Source of the DNA: an uncultured Prevotellaceae bacterium | GTDB lineage: Bacteria > Bacteroidota > Bacteroidia > Bacteroidales > Bacteroidaceae | Assembly: GCA_946411565.1 (NCBI GenBank) | Contig: CAMKEM010000005.1 | Location: 25,878 to 89,877 of the forward strand | Length of the DNA stretch: 64,000 nucleotides | Direction of reading: 5' to 3' | Shown here: positions 17,101-26,070 of the stretch, piece by piece | How positions within the stretch are numbered: position 1 is the stretch's first letter | Layout of the letters: each line of letters starts with the position of its first letter | The notes under the pieces: generated by a model | What the model was told of the DNA's origin: nothing | Databases searched by the model: none | Seen by the model: the letters and a program-made list of their open reading frames with translations, nothing else | Program-made: the position numbers and the translations under genes

Positions 17101-17462
17101 GCATTCTCCATTACGTTGAGCTTGAATCCCTCAACTCCACCTATTTTCTGCAAGCCAAAACCACCCATAAAGTAGAAATGATCCCAAAAACTCTTGCTTG
17201 TAAACGTATCACCTGAAGGCAGGAAACGATCCTCAATGATATAATCATGAGCATTCAACTGTCCTTCCTGCTGAGCACGATTAATCTTACTCAACTTTGT
17301 GACATCTTTACTTGCAATGAATTCCTCCTCATCAATGTCAGTGGTATCAATGGCAGCAGTATATGCATCTCTAGAGGATAGAGAAGCCTTTGCTACCGCA
17401 TTCACTGCGGCGCTACTAAACAGCATGGCTGCCAAAGCTATGATATATTTTGTCTTATTCAT
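14127..17462 (-). CDS. Outer-membrane protein with about five tandem beta-barrel modules
   Basis: 1111 residues with a signal peptide ending near residue 25. After a linker the protein is a series of roughly 190-200 residue modules, each with alternating amphipathic strands and motifs such as ISAFGGIGFGF, VAVGKWFSPAFGMRLGF and LFGEYRFNHYFSTRIG. Modules 2 and 4 resemble each other (VGKWFSPAFG against VGKWFAPVAG; LRVEGIINPFGF against GRVDLLVNPMGF; both end with RKYRD/EKYRE) and modules 3 and 5 resemble each other (FGEYRFNHYFSTRI against FGEYRFTEYFAGRL; YALAP/YTLR ends). The order suggests one ancestral module followed by duplication of a two-module unit. I cannot name a function; OmpX/OmpW-size barrels fused in one chain are unusual. 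Confidence 0.75.
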   Translation of the reverse strand: MNKTKYIIALAAMLFSSAAVNAVAKASLSSRDAYTAAIDTTDIDEEEFIASKDVTKLSKINRAQQEGQLNAHDYIIEDRFLPSGDTFTSKSFWDHFYFMGGFGLQKIGGVEGFKLNVMENAHLGIGKNFTPLSSARFYVNLENALRPYSGNISRFYMVNGNIDYMYNLSTYFAGYNPQRPVNISAFGGIGFGFTKSSYAEGDWLANEMKGAKFSVNAHFGLSLGIYGGPRSYFSIEPYVGVASDQIDNSVKRNWHKYDLFYGVRGTYAYYLRDHNSPEAWNRIRSSWHYAGLTDVEKLRVWQNPYFIDFQTGASFGHRGHNTAVAVGKWFSPAFGMRLGFTGRNAEYIKTYQGDGYQMSNRYSWGGLRVEGIINPFGFGKYYDWNSKYGAYLLGGLSIGRSEKYKGVNSFERHNIINLEAGVHGWYGVDKGVQVFVEPHVTRYEGIARLSKRYNIDVNLGFTVTSEARKYRDTYLPEELPVYPNVASRLTLGVGASYLQRQQTYYPYLREQKDAYVSGFSLFGEYRFNHYFSTRIGMEYVNLSDVEGNQKSKWDGGYAIKHSSHMSLFNVGPVFHLASLLRGVDPYRKWDVDGGIALTASWLTGETAKVVLGNPELPVTDSDLKLGGNLNLRLSYRFTNQASVYFMPSAYLLRNVKYGSHAPKLGGNWQSLQTFNLGVQYALAPAKRLSSFEDSLDIERWRDPLFVEASSGICMTSAENQDPTVGGSKLGIGYESSISVGKWFAPVAGFRGTLTRRSTEWGYYEWGSNKGDNPLMSGTEFFNENYLGGRVDLLVNPMGFFRDFTWDDPWGVYGFVGIGFGKKNMHRFMTSANINKKPVDDGFNLLRQNITNLNFGIHPWYKLSDDVNVFIEYLYSTASSTRPQDPVYESWVFDDNNQGRHSIKLGFGMNLRTEKYREMRDISAMYDFKPWLSSRMRFGIAGGFNMFHSYRGHNSRAVGSKGFISGGQGMLFGEYRFTEYFAGRLTYELVGRSDMQSARVVNLGLLSASFNANLTTLMGGFRPRTTEYDIFIGPTVYFQDADKLRGLDADFRAKDISIGAHAGIRISRKIADRFAAFCQPTIYILNRGGQHHFMGRSTLMQTINLGVHYTLR

Positions 17463-17522
17463 TTTCTTTATAAAGCTGGTTATATATCAGCGATTATGTA
17501 GTTTCCTGATTTATTTGACGAT

Positions 17523-20123
17523 TTAATTACCTTGCTCTGTCTTAGTTTCTGTATTATCCTGCGCAGGCTGTTGTCCAGCGTTAGGATCCGCAGCATTCGC
17601 AGTCTGATCAAGATTGAGATCAACGCTCAAATCGTCATCATCACCTCCACTAACAGTAATGTCCTCTTCATTCTCAGACTTTCCATCATCTGATAGTACA
17701 ACAAGATCATCGAAACGCTGCTCATACTTTGCAAAATCTTTCTTCTTATAAAGATAAAGCTTTCGAAGATCATCACTTATCTGACCATCATTAAAGTAAT
17801 AATACTTATAACTTGGTTCCAACTTGAAAGAATGGTGGAAGTAAGCGAGATAATCAGGAATATAATTAGGACGGGCAACCTTCGTGTTCTTGAAACTCTC
17901 TGCACGAGCCGCCATAATACCCTTCATATACCACTTCTTTGCATTATTGTTATCCATTGCATTAACAAGGGAATCAATATGCTGCTGAGTGAGTCCCAAC
18001 TGCTTAATTGTCATCAACTCAAGAGCTGCCTCTGTATAGAATACAGCATGATTATCTGCATGAGATGAAAGCACCTCCTCCATTTCCTGGAGGTATGAAT
18101 TTGTCTCTGATGGAGACATCTGCTTTGTCACACACTTCATGAAACGATCCTTGAAATTGATAAACATACGAAGCTTAGCAACCTTTGGATCATTCTGCTC
18201 AGATGCCTTACCAAACCAGAAGTTCATATAACTCTGAGCACTATCACGCTCATCCTTCATATAATATGTAAGAATCTGGTTAATAAGAATCTCACGACGA
18301 TTCTTCTGAGCGACATCAGTATTACGAGCTGGTCTGCCCTGTACTCTTGAACTACGTGTGTTAATAAAAGGACGAAGGATGTTGAGATCAGGCGCACCCT
18401 CTCTCATCTTTAGAATAGCCATTCTGTTTGCACAATACATAGCAAACTTGACATTCTCATAACCCAAATCCTTTGTTACGTGTCTATAAGCAAGACGAGT
18501 AATAATATCCTGATCCTCCTTGTCCTCAATTACGTCAAAGAGGTTATAATAGTCACCATCAGAAAGATCCTCCTTGCCATCAATAAGATTCTGCTTATGC
18601 TCATAATAGAACGCAGCAACCTCAGCGCCATTCATAATGTGCTTACGCTCATAGCGGTAAGTACAACGCATACGACGCATTGACTCAAGGATTGGTACAA
18701 TATATGTATCATAGAAAGGAAGAAGACGGATACTACTTTCACCAGATGTTATAGCAGTACGAAGCGAATCTGCCTTATCCTTGTTTCCCTCACTATCAAG
18801 TTCCTTTGCAACATCATCCCAGCTATATACTCTTGGAGCCTGTTTGTTGAAACTTACATCAGCCTTACCAAGACCATTGCGAAGAATATTGTAAGCTACA
18901 TCAAGACGACCAGAAGCAAGTTTACGGTTAGCCTCATAACCACCATCAGGAGAAGCTGTAGCTTCAATTGAAACCTGCATCAAAAGATCACCATACGACT
19001 TCAACTCTTCAAGGAATGTATCACGAATAGAGTCGTTCTGGGCATCTTGTATAAGAACAGACTTACCAACCTGGAAACGAAGTTTGATATCCTGATTCTT
19101 TGTCTCAAAGTTCTCATCAGCCTGAGTCGCAAACTCATCAAGATCCATATCTGCCTGAGAAACTGCGAGATTAAGGAACTTATAATAATTTTTCTTTGTA
19201 CAAGAAGATGTACTTGCCCAGTCTGCCAAATAGATATGATGATAGTCCGCTACCTCAAGGAGATAAGGGAACTTATAGTCCATACTTGGGGTACGCTTCT
19301 TATATATTACAGTAGTATCAATATCCACACGATTATGGATATTCAGAATGATGTTACTAGAATAGTAATCCTTCAACTTATCGTTTTTACGATAGTTGTA
19401 ACCCATTCGACGATCCTGAAGCTCATGATATTCAGCACCCTCATAGCAAAGACCTTTTACGAAATCAACAGTATCACCAGTCTCACACTCCACAGCATAA
19501 GGCTGAATAATAAGACGAGAGTCTTCAGCAACCATGCCTGCAGGAAGATGCACAACAATTGGAATATAACAATGTACACCATCATCAAGAGCTGGAGCTG
19601 CAACAAGACTCAAAGTATCACGGCTCTGTCCCTGTACCTCAACGTTACTAAGAGTGTGATTTCCCTTGAAGTCAATCTTCTTCTCATGAACATGGATATA
19701 CTCTGTCTGACCTGCAACAGTCTCAATTACAATGAAGTCAGCACCATCAGAGGTAAGGTCATCGTCTGGATCAAAAGAAGTCACAAGCAATGCCATACCA
19801 GGATACTGAACACGGACATTGAAAGTACCATTAGCCTTTGACTTCTTGAAGTTCAGGTTATACTTAGTGACAGCTTCATCAAAGGCAAGAGGATTAGTAC
19901 CATTTGTTATCTCTGGCATAGTAGCCTCAAGAATAGCCTTAATATCATTAGCTTTCTTCGATGTCTTGAAGAGAGCATAACGAAGTGGCTTGGTGGTAAT
20001 CTCATCACCAGTCTTGAACTGAACCTTGACACTAGCAGTAAATGGCTCATCACCTTGTGCCATAAGTGTATTACTTATAGCAAAAAGCAACATTGTCAAA
20101 AGTATAAATAATTTCTTCATCAT
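17523..20123 (-). CDS. Envelope protein with embedded OmpA-like domain
   Basis: 866 residues with a signal peptide (MMKKLFILLTMLLFAISNTLMAQG). The first 300 residues look like beta domains, with a partial resemblance to DUF3868 proteins of fimbrial loci. Around residues 345-420 the segment FQVGKSVLIQDAQNDSIRDTFLEELKSYGD... and ATASPDGGYEANRKLASGRLDVA follows the OmpA C-terminal (peptidoglycan-binding) pattern of a D-x-x-G...N..L...R signature. The remainder is helical and the last 60 residues are acidic and low-complexity. A role in anchoring the neighbouring barrels to the cell wall is inferred. It lies 60 bp upstream of the five-module barrel gene in the operon. Confidence 0.7.
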   Translation of the reverse strand: MMKKLFILLTMLLFAISNTLMAQGDEPFTASVKVQFKTGDEITTKPLRYALFKTSKKANDIKAILEATMPEITNGTNPLAFDEAVTKYNLNFKKSKANGTFNVRVQYPGMALLVTSFDPDDDLTSDGADFIVIETVAGQTEYIHVHEKKIDFKGNHTLSNVEVQGQSRDTLSLVAAPALDDGVHCYIPIVVHLPAGMVAEDSRLIIQPYAVECETGDTVDFVKGLCYEGAEYHELQDRRMGYNYRKNDKLKDYYSSNIILNIHNRVDIDTTVIYKKRTPSMDYKFPYLLEVADYHHIYLADWASTSSCTKKNYYKFLNLAVSQADMDLDEFATQADENFETKNQDIKLRFQVGKSVLIQDAQNDSIRDTFLEELKSYGDLLMQVSIEATASPDGGYEANRKLASGRLDVAYNILRNGLGKADVSFNKQAPRVYSWDDVAKELDSEGNKDKADSLRTAITSGESSIRLLPFYDTYIVPILESMRRMRCTYRYERKHIMNGAEVAAFYYEHKQNLIDGKEDLSDGDYYNLFDVIEDKEDQDIITRLAYRHVTKDLGYENVKFAMYCANRMAILKMREGAPDLNILRPFINTRSSRVQGRPARNTDVAQKNRREILINQILTYYMKDERDSAQSYMNFWFGKASEQNDPKVAKLRMFINFKDRFMKCVTKQMSPSETNSYLQEMEEVLSSHADNHAVFYTEAALELMTIKQLGLTQQHIDSLVNAMDNNNAKKWYMKGIMAARAESFKNTKVARPNYIPDYLAYFHHSFKLEPSYKYYYFNDGQISDDLRKLYLYKKKDFAKYEQRFDDLVVLSDDGKSENEEDITVSGGDDDDLSVDLNLDQTANAADPNAGQQPAQDNTETKTEQGN

Positions 20124-20190
20124 TCTTATATCTGCTCCTAAACTGACAGACGACTATTATTGATTATACGAAATTGTATATGAAAACTGT

Positions 20191-20754
20191 TTACTTTAAA
20201 ACGTACGAAATGGAAAGTCCGATTCGAGTTGGAAGAAGATAGTATCCATTAGCGTTTGCCTTGGTAATACCCTGTTCTGGTGAATCCTGATCATAATGAG
20301 CATTTATGAAATGCTCCTTCTGGTTGTAGTATATTGCACCATAACCAGCATGGAAATCAAGACTAAGACGACGAGTAATGTTATAAACATAACCAAACGT
20401 TAAACCAGCACCAACTGCATCGCCCCTATAGGTTTTGTTCTTCCATTCAATATTATAACGTCCACCTATAGCGCCAAGTCCCATGAATATTCCATGCACT
20501 GGTCGATGAGAAAGATAGTAACGGAATTCAGGCTGAACGACTGTCGCCTCGATATTCTTTCCCATTCCCTTCCATGCATAGATAAAATTCACGCCAAAAG
20601 AGGTCTTATTGCCTGTAACAATTTCCATACCAAGTGATGGAGCCATAAGAGCATCCATTGCAAGGTCTGTATTTACAGCTACCATCTGAGCCTTAACACC
20701 CAGTGATACCACAATAGCACATACTATAGAGAGTATTTTCTTCATTCTTTTCAC
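20191..20754 (-). CDS. DUF3575-like outer-membrane barrel
   Basis: 187 residues; signal peptide MKRMKKILSIVCAIVVSLGVKAQ. The pattern VNTDLAMDALMAPSLGMEI, VVQPEFRYYLSHRPVHGIFMGLGAIGGRYN, GAGLTFGYVYNITRRLSLDFHAGYG closely follows DUF3575 proteins, which are predicted small outer-membrane barrels often encoded in FimA/Mfa1-type fimbrial loci of Bacteroidetes. Four bases separate it from the lipoprotein gene upstream. No fimbrillin gene is in this operon. Confidence 0.85.
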   Translation of the reverse strand: MKRMKKILSIVCAIVVSLGVKAQMVAVNTDLAMDALMAPSLGMEIVTGNKTSFGVNFIYAWKGMGKNIEATVVQPEFRYYLSHRPVHGIFMGLGAIGGRYNIEWKNKTYRGDAVGAGLTFGYVYNITRRLSLDFHAGYGAIYYNQKEHFINAHYDQDSPEQGITKANANGYYLLPTRIGLSISYVLK

Positions 20755-20758
20755 TTAA

Positions 20759-21661
20759 TTAAAATGTAATATCTCCAAGTTTAATGACACTACGATTCAC
20801 GCCATTGTCATCTTGACCATCAACTACTGTGTAACGAACAGTCTTCATCTCTGGAGCCGTTGATTTATCCGCATTCAAATAGCGCACATAGATATTTGCA
20901 GTACCATTCTTCGAAACGCCAAGAACTATCAAAGATGATTTAATTTCTCTTTCTCCACCCTTCTTTATTCCATTATAGGTAAGTATGCCCTTTAGCTTTT
21001 TACCTCCAGCGACGGAACCATTTGGACGCTTTTGCGCTACAATATCGCATATCTCCACATAGATTTTATCGATATAGTTAGTTGCCTTAATTGTTCCAGA
21101 AACAAGATAATCCGTCGTTAACGTATAAGGCTTTTCATATGAAACATTTACATCTTGCCCCAACTTAACATCAACCAACTTGGTTGAGTCACCACGAAGA
21201 ACACCTCCACGAAGTCTTGCATACTTACCAGAAAGAACTTTCTTGACTCCTTCATCAGAAATATTAGTCAGTTCCTCTGTCTTATGTGCAATTATCACAT
21301 CGCCATAATAAAGACTATCATTAGGAAGTTTATTAAAATTCAAATTAGCATAGTCAAAATCAGCTTCATCCTTATTAACGGCATAGAACTTATATTTACC
21401 TACAGGAACTTCTCGTAGTATTTGCCCATTCAAACTACAAATGAAAGCCTTATTATAATTTCCAGTAGTATTTGTTGCAAAAGCAACTGGGGTGCCTTTC
21501 CAATCAGGATGCATAGTTAATGTCACAATAGTAGCTTTCTTCTGCTCAGCAAGTTCTTCTTCAGAAATAGCATCAACTTGCGAACATGAAGCAAATGAGG
21601 CTGAAACCACAGCTACTGACAATATATGTTTAAATATTTTATTCATTTTGTCATTCTCCAT
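20759..21661 (-). CDS. Lipoprotein, possibly Mfa/DUF5119-like
   Basis: 300 residues. The lipobox SASFASC gives a predicted lipid-anchored mature protein starting at Cys-26. The start ATG shares its A with the stop codon of the preceding gene (TAATG overlap), a sign of translational coupling; an internal ATG at 21646 is the alternative. The mature part is predicted beta-rich (TIVTLTMHPDW near its start, DITF end) and vaguely recalls the Ig-like lipoproteins of fimbrial loci, but I cannot assign it with confidence. Confidence 0.7.
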   Translation of the reverse strand: MENDKMNKIFKHILSVAVVSASFASCSQVDAISEEELAEQKKATIVTLTMHPDWKGTPVAFATNTTGNYNKAFICSLNGQILREVPVGKYKFYAVNKDEADFDYANLNFNKLPNDSLYYGDVIIAHKTEELTNISDEGVKKVLSGKYARLRGGVLRGDSTKLVDVKLGQDVNVSYEKPYTLTTDYLVSGTIKATNYIDKIYVEICDIVAQKRPNGSVAGGKKLKGILTYNGIKKGGEREIKSSLIVLGVSKNGTANIYVRYLNADKSTAPEMKTVRYTVVDGQDDNGVNRSVIKLGDITF

Positions 21662-23427
21662 TATTTATTTTCCTTTGCAGCCTTGGCAGCAGCTTTCGCC
21701 TCTGCCTCAGCCTTCTTCTTTGCTTCCTTTTCTGCCCTAGCAGCTTCCTTTGCAGCTTCCTTCTCAGCCTTTGCTCTTGCCTTAGCCTCTTCCTGTGCCT
21801 TCTTCTTTGCATCACGATCAGCCTTAGCAGCCTCGGCCTTAGCATCAGCATCGTCCTCGTCTACATCATCATTGTCATCATTATTATCATAATCATCATC
21901 GTCGCTATTGAGCATCTGACTTTGCTTCTTCAGTTGCTCAGCGCGTTTCTTCTTTGCTTCCTTTTCCTGCTTTTCGAGAGTACGCTCCCACTCCTTCTGC
22001 TTGGCGATACGTTCCTTCTCCTTAGCAGCTTCCTGAGCATCACGTTCCTTCTGGAGAGCCTTCTGCTGAGCATCGTACTTTCTCTGTTCTGCATAAGCCT
22101 CATTCATACGCTTACGCTTCTCTTCCTCGTACTTTCTGTTTTCCTCAGCCATCTGCTTCTCCATAGCCTTTTCTTCTGCGCTCTTCTGCTTCAAGAGAGC
22201 CTTCTCTTCTGCATCAAGAGCCTTCTCAAGCTTACGTTCCTCAGCAGCCTTCAACTTGTCAGCCTCAATCTGTTGACGAACCTGTTCCTCCACCTTACGA
22301 GCATTAGCCTTATCTACGAGAGCAATACTATCCTCCTTAGCCTTCTGCTCCTGAGCCTTTATACGCTCTTCACGCTGTTTCTCACGAGCCTGCTCCTGAA
22401 TCTTACGAGCCTGCTCCTCACGAGCCTTGTCAGCCTTACGTTTCATATCACGGGTATCTGCCAACTTCTGGTCAAGAACACTCTCGTGATTTCTCATATT
22501 AATAATAAGGAGAGAGTCATATTTGTTCTGGTAGAAACGATAAATTCTCAGGTAGTCCTGATCTCGCTTACGCAACTCTGCACGATAGTCGAGTTCAGCA
22601 AGTACCTTTTCCTGATATGCCAAATCTACGTCATATCTCCAACGATACTTATTATATATATTAGCCTTGCCAAGACGATACACAAGTCCGACACGTGCCT
22701 CAGTCAAGATTGGGAATGGCACAATTGTCAAACCAGACTTAGGCTCAGTAATAGTATAAGTCGAAGTCTGACTATCATGGCTAAACTTTTCATAGTCCGT
22801 AAGACAGAAACCTGCGCTGAAGCCAAAATCAAGGTCAACGCTCTTTCCGCTTGGGAATATATAAAGAGGGCGAATCACACCATACTGAAAACCCAAGGTA
22901 TATGCCTGTCCCTGTATTCCCTCCTTACCGAAAAGGAAAGAATAGTCATCATACGCCAAATAAGCACCACGATACCAAGTAGTACGAGGATGCTTTGGAC
23001 GACGACGACGGCCTGAGAAGATTTTCTCATAGGTATGACGGTGTGGGCCAAGATCGTTGGTAGTCTTTCGGGTACGCCAATAGTTACGGAATTCTGCGCG
23101 AACCTCGAACAAATTATACACAACGCCTGGATTATAGGTATGCTTTGTATTCCAATTACCCCTGACATTAAGTCCAATGGCATTACGACTCCAGTTGTAT
23201 CTACCAAGATCAACTTCGATACCGGCATTGGCCAAAAGCATCATCCAGTCGAAACCATTTGTACGAAGGGAAATACGATCGCTAAATGTAAGCGAATCGA
23301 GCTTATGATCATCTGCCATCTTCTTCTGTGCAAAAACACATGAAGATGATGCAAGCATCATAAGCAGCACGCAATATTTCAGCCCTTTTAAATTCACTGT
23401 TTTAATCAAAACTTTAATATATAACAT
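21661..23427 (-). CDS. DUF3575-like barrel with long coiled-coil tail
   Basis: 588 residues; first gene of the operon. A signal peptide (YCVLLMMLASSSCVFAQ) leads into a DUF3575-like barrel at about residues 40-290 (LRTNGFDWMMLLANAGIEVDL, VRAEFRNYWR, YTLGFQYGVIRPLYIF, VDLDFGFSAGF). From about residue 320 to the end the chain is a highly charged Lys/Glu/Ala coiled coil of about 250 residues, interrupted by a DDDDYDNNDDNDD stretch, with an Ala/Lys-rich tail that recalls TolA. A TolA- or OmpA-like span of the periplasm is one reading. GTG at 23397 is an alternative start. Confidence 0.78.
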   Translation of the reverse strand: MLYIKVLIKTVNLKGLKYCVLLMMLASSSCVFAQKKMADDHKLDSLTFSDRISLRTNGFDWMMLLANAGIEVDLGRYNWSRNAIGLNVRGNWNTKHTYNPGVVYNLFEVRAEFRNYWRTRKTTNDLGPHRHTYEKIFSGRRRRPKHPRTTWYRGAYLAYDDYSFLFGKEGIQGQAYTLGFQYGVIRPLYIFPSGKSVDLDFGFSAGFCLTDYEKFSHDSQTSTYTITEPKSGLTIVPFPILTEARVGLVYRLGKANIYNKYRWRYDVDLAYQEKVLAELDYRAELRKRDQDYLRIYRFYQNKYDSLLIINMRNHESVLDQKLADTRDMKRKADKAREEQARKIQEQAREKQREERIKAQEQKAKEDSIALVDKANARKVEEQVRQQIEADKLKAAEERKLEKALDAEEKALLKQKSAEEKAMEKQMAEENRKYEEEKRKRMNEAYAEQRKYDAQQKALQKERDAQEAAKEKERIAKQKEWERTLEKQEKEAKKKRAEQLKKQSQMLNSDDDDYDNNDDNDDVDEDDADAKAEAAKADRDAKKKAQEEAKARAKAEKEAAKEAARAEKEAKKKAEAEAKAAAKAAKENK

Positions 23428-23558
23428 TTTTAACCCCGAACATGTCTACCACACATAGGAGTGTTCTTACTTTCTCATTATCTCCTAACTAACTGAAATA
23501 GTAGCAGTTACAACCAACTCCACCAACAGAATCAGTATGAAGACCCTAAAACTGCCTG

Positions 23559-23590
23559 CAAAGTTAAATATTTTTAATTGATTATGCAAA
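23559..23590 (-). promoter_or_regulatory. Promoter of the envelope operon
   Basis: Minus strand: TTTG (23590-23587), 20 bp, TAACTTTG (23566-23559), an excellent match. Transcription would start near 23553, giving a leader of about 125 nt. No other good promoter is seen inside the 11 kb operon. Confidence 0.75.
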
Positions 23591-23719
23591 CAAATTCTCA
23601 ACTTTTATATTTTTTTTAACATATCTATTAACATTCGCTAATTTTACAAACATTCGCAAAACAACACTTTTTTGTTGACGGGCATACTCCCATCCGTTAT
23701 TGCTTCTATTAACAAAAAA

Positions 23720-25813
23720 TTATCTCCGTAGAAATTTCTTTCCTTTTACCATCGCAACGCCATTGTAACTTTTACTTACAAGTTGGCCATTGAGATTGTA
23801 TAGTCTGCCATTTCTGATACCCTCAGAACAACCAGTTTCTACATTCTTTATCATAGTAGAAGCTCCAACGGTTGTCTTCGGCTGATAAACACCACTTGAG
23901 TAGTAATATTCTCCTGCAGAGATCGTATACCAAACATACCTGACAGAACCATCCGCTGTCGGGGTATATTTACCATCTGACGATAAAGTGCTTGAAGGTT
24001 TTGTCTTCTCGATATCTTCATAACACTCAAACTTCACATTCACCCCTTCCAGCGATGGGGCATCCTCTGCAAGCGTACCCGACAGATAAGATTTCAGCGT
24101 ATTATATGCATTTGCTATTGCAGCCTTCGGGGCATACTTATATGCCCATACTGGCACTCCGCTATTACTTACACAGCTAATACACAACGCTGGCATATCC
24201 GCAAGTCCATCAATATTCTGCTCTGCAGCCACGCCATAATAAGAAACACCAGAAATTGTCATCTTTACGAACGACTTTCCTTCTTGTGTAAACTCCCATG
24301 TGCCTGTCTTATCTCCAGAAATCTTTCCATCTTCAGTAAGTGTCACCGTTACAAGAGTTGCTTCTGCAAAACTTGCATGATTCAGTTTATATGGATGAAG
24401 CAGCAACTTATAAGTTCCTGCAACATCTTCATTTGCGTAAAGACGAGCAGACTCAATCTGTGCCTGAGTAGTTTTCATTCCTGTATATCTGAACGGAGAG
24501 GCAACAAGCCAACCATATTCATTCTGGAACAACTGACGAACTCGCACCTGATGGTGAATAGTTCCATTATTGAACTTTGTATGGTACACGACAAACGCAT
24601 TACCATCTGCATCCACACAGGCAGAATTATGTCCTTCCGCACACTCGCCTACCGTCATCGTTCCCCAGTTGTTGAAAGCGCCCAAGAGTTTCATGCCTCT
24701 ATTAGTTACAGCCTTTGGACCAAAATTCAACTGATAGCTATTGAATATCGCCGAATTACCTGCTGCATCCTTATACGGACCTATTGGGGAAGTAGAACGG
24801 AACACGCGCATCTCATAACCTCCATCTGGTGCATATCCACCATAACTCATAAAGAGATAATAGTAATCTCCTATATGCTGGATATAAGGTCCTTCTCCTG
24901 ACACATAATATCCTCCAGCGATCTTCTTTCCGAAATACTGATCGGAAGTAGCATTAGCATCAAGCGTAGTACCCGAATATGTATAGGTATAGTCACGAAG
25001 TCCTGTATTCTTATCAAGCTTTAGCATGAAGATACCTCCCGACCACGAACCATACGCAAGCCACAACTCACCTTCCTCGTCATAGAAGACACAAGGGTCA
25101 ATGCAGTTCGGATAGTACGTTCCCCACTTGCTACCAGCACTTGAGAAACGAGCAGGAAGACTATTTGAACCTGTCACAATATTCATATCCGTCTTTGTCA
25201 CGTCCACTTTCTTTCCAGAATAAGAAACGTTGTTAAATCCTCCGAATACAATCGGCGCTTCATATTTAAAAGGACCTGTCGGACTATCTGCCGTAAGAAG
25301 CACGATGACCGAAGCCCAGTTATCTCCATTAAGCGAAAGATACATGCACCACTTATTCATCTGCACATTATATATAATGTCGGGTGCCCACATATCCCCA
25401 GAAATCCATTGCGAAGCGTTAGAGGCATATATAGAGCAAAAGGCACCTGCATCAAAAGAGCCTAAGGTTTCAGTAACTATCTCCGAACCTCGTTTCACCT
25501 TCACCTCATGAGTAGGACAAGAAGAGAAAGCCGTCTTATAGCTCTTGCCAAGGAATGCGGAATGCTCATTGCCAGTATTAATCCCTGACCAGTTGACCAT
25601 ATCCTTTGACTTTGCCACGCCTATATGCGAACCTACTATATAATAATAGGTGTCCGAAGGATTATATACAACCGACGGATCATGAACCGCAACATTACTA
25701 TACGTCTTTGACTTTTGCATATTCTGCAGTTGCGAAGACGTCAGCTTTGTCTGTGCACAGATAACTGCAGGCAACAGAAACAGCGACAAGGAAAAGAGCG
25801 ATTTCAGTTTCAT
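23720..25813 (-). CDS. GH43-family glycoside hydrolase (arabinan/xylan side-chain type)
   Basis: 697 residues with a signal peptide. The three GH43 catalytic positions are visible: VAVHDPSVVYN (Asp general base, about residue 45), CIDPCVFYDEEGELWLAYG (Asp), and YVSGEGPYIQHIGDYYYLF (Glu general acid, about residue 310). A C-terminal beta domain (residues 440-560) resembles accessory domains of arabinan-active GH43 enzymes. The end (GRLYNLNGQLVSKSYNGVAMVKGKKFLRR, positions 669-697) is the tail typical of secreted Prevotella proteins and resembles a type IX secretion signal. It is transcribed divergently from the GH51 arabinofuranosidase gene, so arabinose release from arabinan or arabinoxylan is likely. 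Confidence 0.88.
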   Translation of the reverse strand: MKLKSLFSLSLFLLPAVICAQTKLTSSQLQNMQKSKTYSNVAVHDPSVVYNPSDTYYYIVGSHIGVAKSKDMVNWSGINTGNEHSAFLGKSYKTAFSSCPTHEVKVKRGSEIVTETLGSFDAGAFCSIYASNASQWISGDMWAPDIIYNVQMNKWCMYLSLNGDNWASVIVLLTADSPTGPFKYEAPIVFGGFNNVSYSGKKVDVTKTDMNIVTGSNSLPARFSSAGSKWGTYYPNCIDPCVFYDEEGELWLAYGSWSGGIFMLKLDKNTGLRDYTYTYSGTTLDANATSDQYFGKKIAGGYYVSGEGPYIQHIGDYYYLFMSYGGYAPDGGYEMRVFRSTSPIGPYKDAAGNSAIFNSYQLNFGPKAVTNRGMKLLGAFNNWGTMTVGECAEGHNSACVDADGNAFVVYHTKFNNGTIHHQVRVRQLFQNEYGWLVASPFRYTGMKTTQAQIESARLYANEDVAGTYKLLLHPYKLNHASFAEATLVTVTLTEDGKISGDKTGTWEFTQEGKSFVKMTISGVSYYGVAAEQNIDGLADMPALCISCVSNSGVPVWAYKYAPKAAIANAYNTLKSYLSGTLAEDAPSLEGVNVKFECYEDIEKTKPSSTLSSDGKYTPTADGSVRYVWYTISAGEYYYSSGVYQPKTTVGASTMIKNVETGCSEGIRNGRLYNLNGQLVSKSYNGVAMVKGKKFLRR

Positions 25814-25929
25814 ATCTTTCTTTTTTCCGAATATAAGGATTAAGGAATGGTAGTTTTAACGTATTTTAGCAAACGAGCTTTCCCCCTTATCCAATCATCA
25901 TTATTCATGTTGATTGGCTTTTTGCTCGG

Positions 25930-25961
25930 CAAAATTACAATTTATTTTTCACAACTGCAAA
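25930..25961 (-). promoter_or_regulatory. Promoter of the GH43 gene
   Basis: Minus strand: TTTG (25961-25958), 20 bp spacer, TAATTTTG (25937-25930). Leader about 110 nt. Confidence 0.7.
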
Positions 25962-26010
25962 TTTTCAGCGATTTTTTTGGCAAAATGCACGATTTTTGGT
26001 TTTTTATTAC

Positions 26011-26018
26011 TATATTTG
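26011..26018 (+). promoter_or_regulatory. Probable -7 box of the GH51 gene
   Basis: TATATTTG matches the -7 consensus about 52 bp before the start codon, but no TTTG lies at the proper distance (the nearest is 12 bp upstream), so activator dependence or a weak promoter is possible. Confidence 0.45.
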
Positions 26019-26070
26019 CAGAAAGTTTTCGACTAAAACATCATACTAACTATATTATTTCAAAAGAAAC

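Noticed and set aside
21922..23016. 364-codon plus-strand frame rich in Leu and Ser
   Set aside because: It is the antisense of the Lys/Glu/Ala coiled-coil region and has no independent support.
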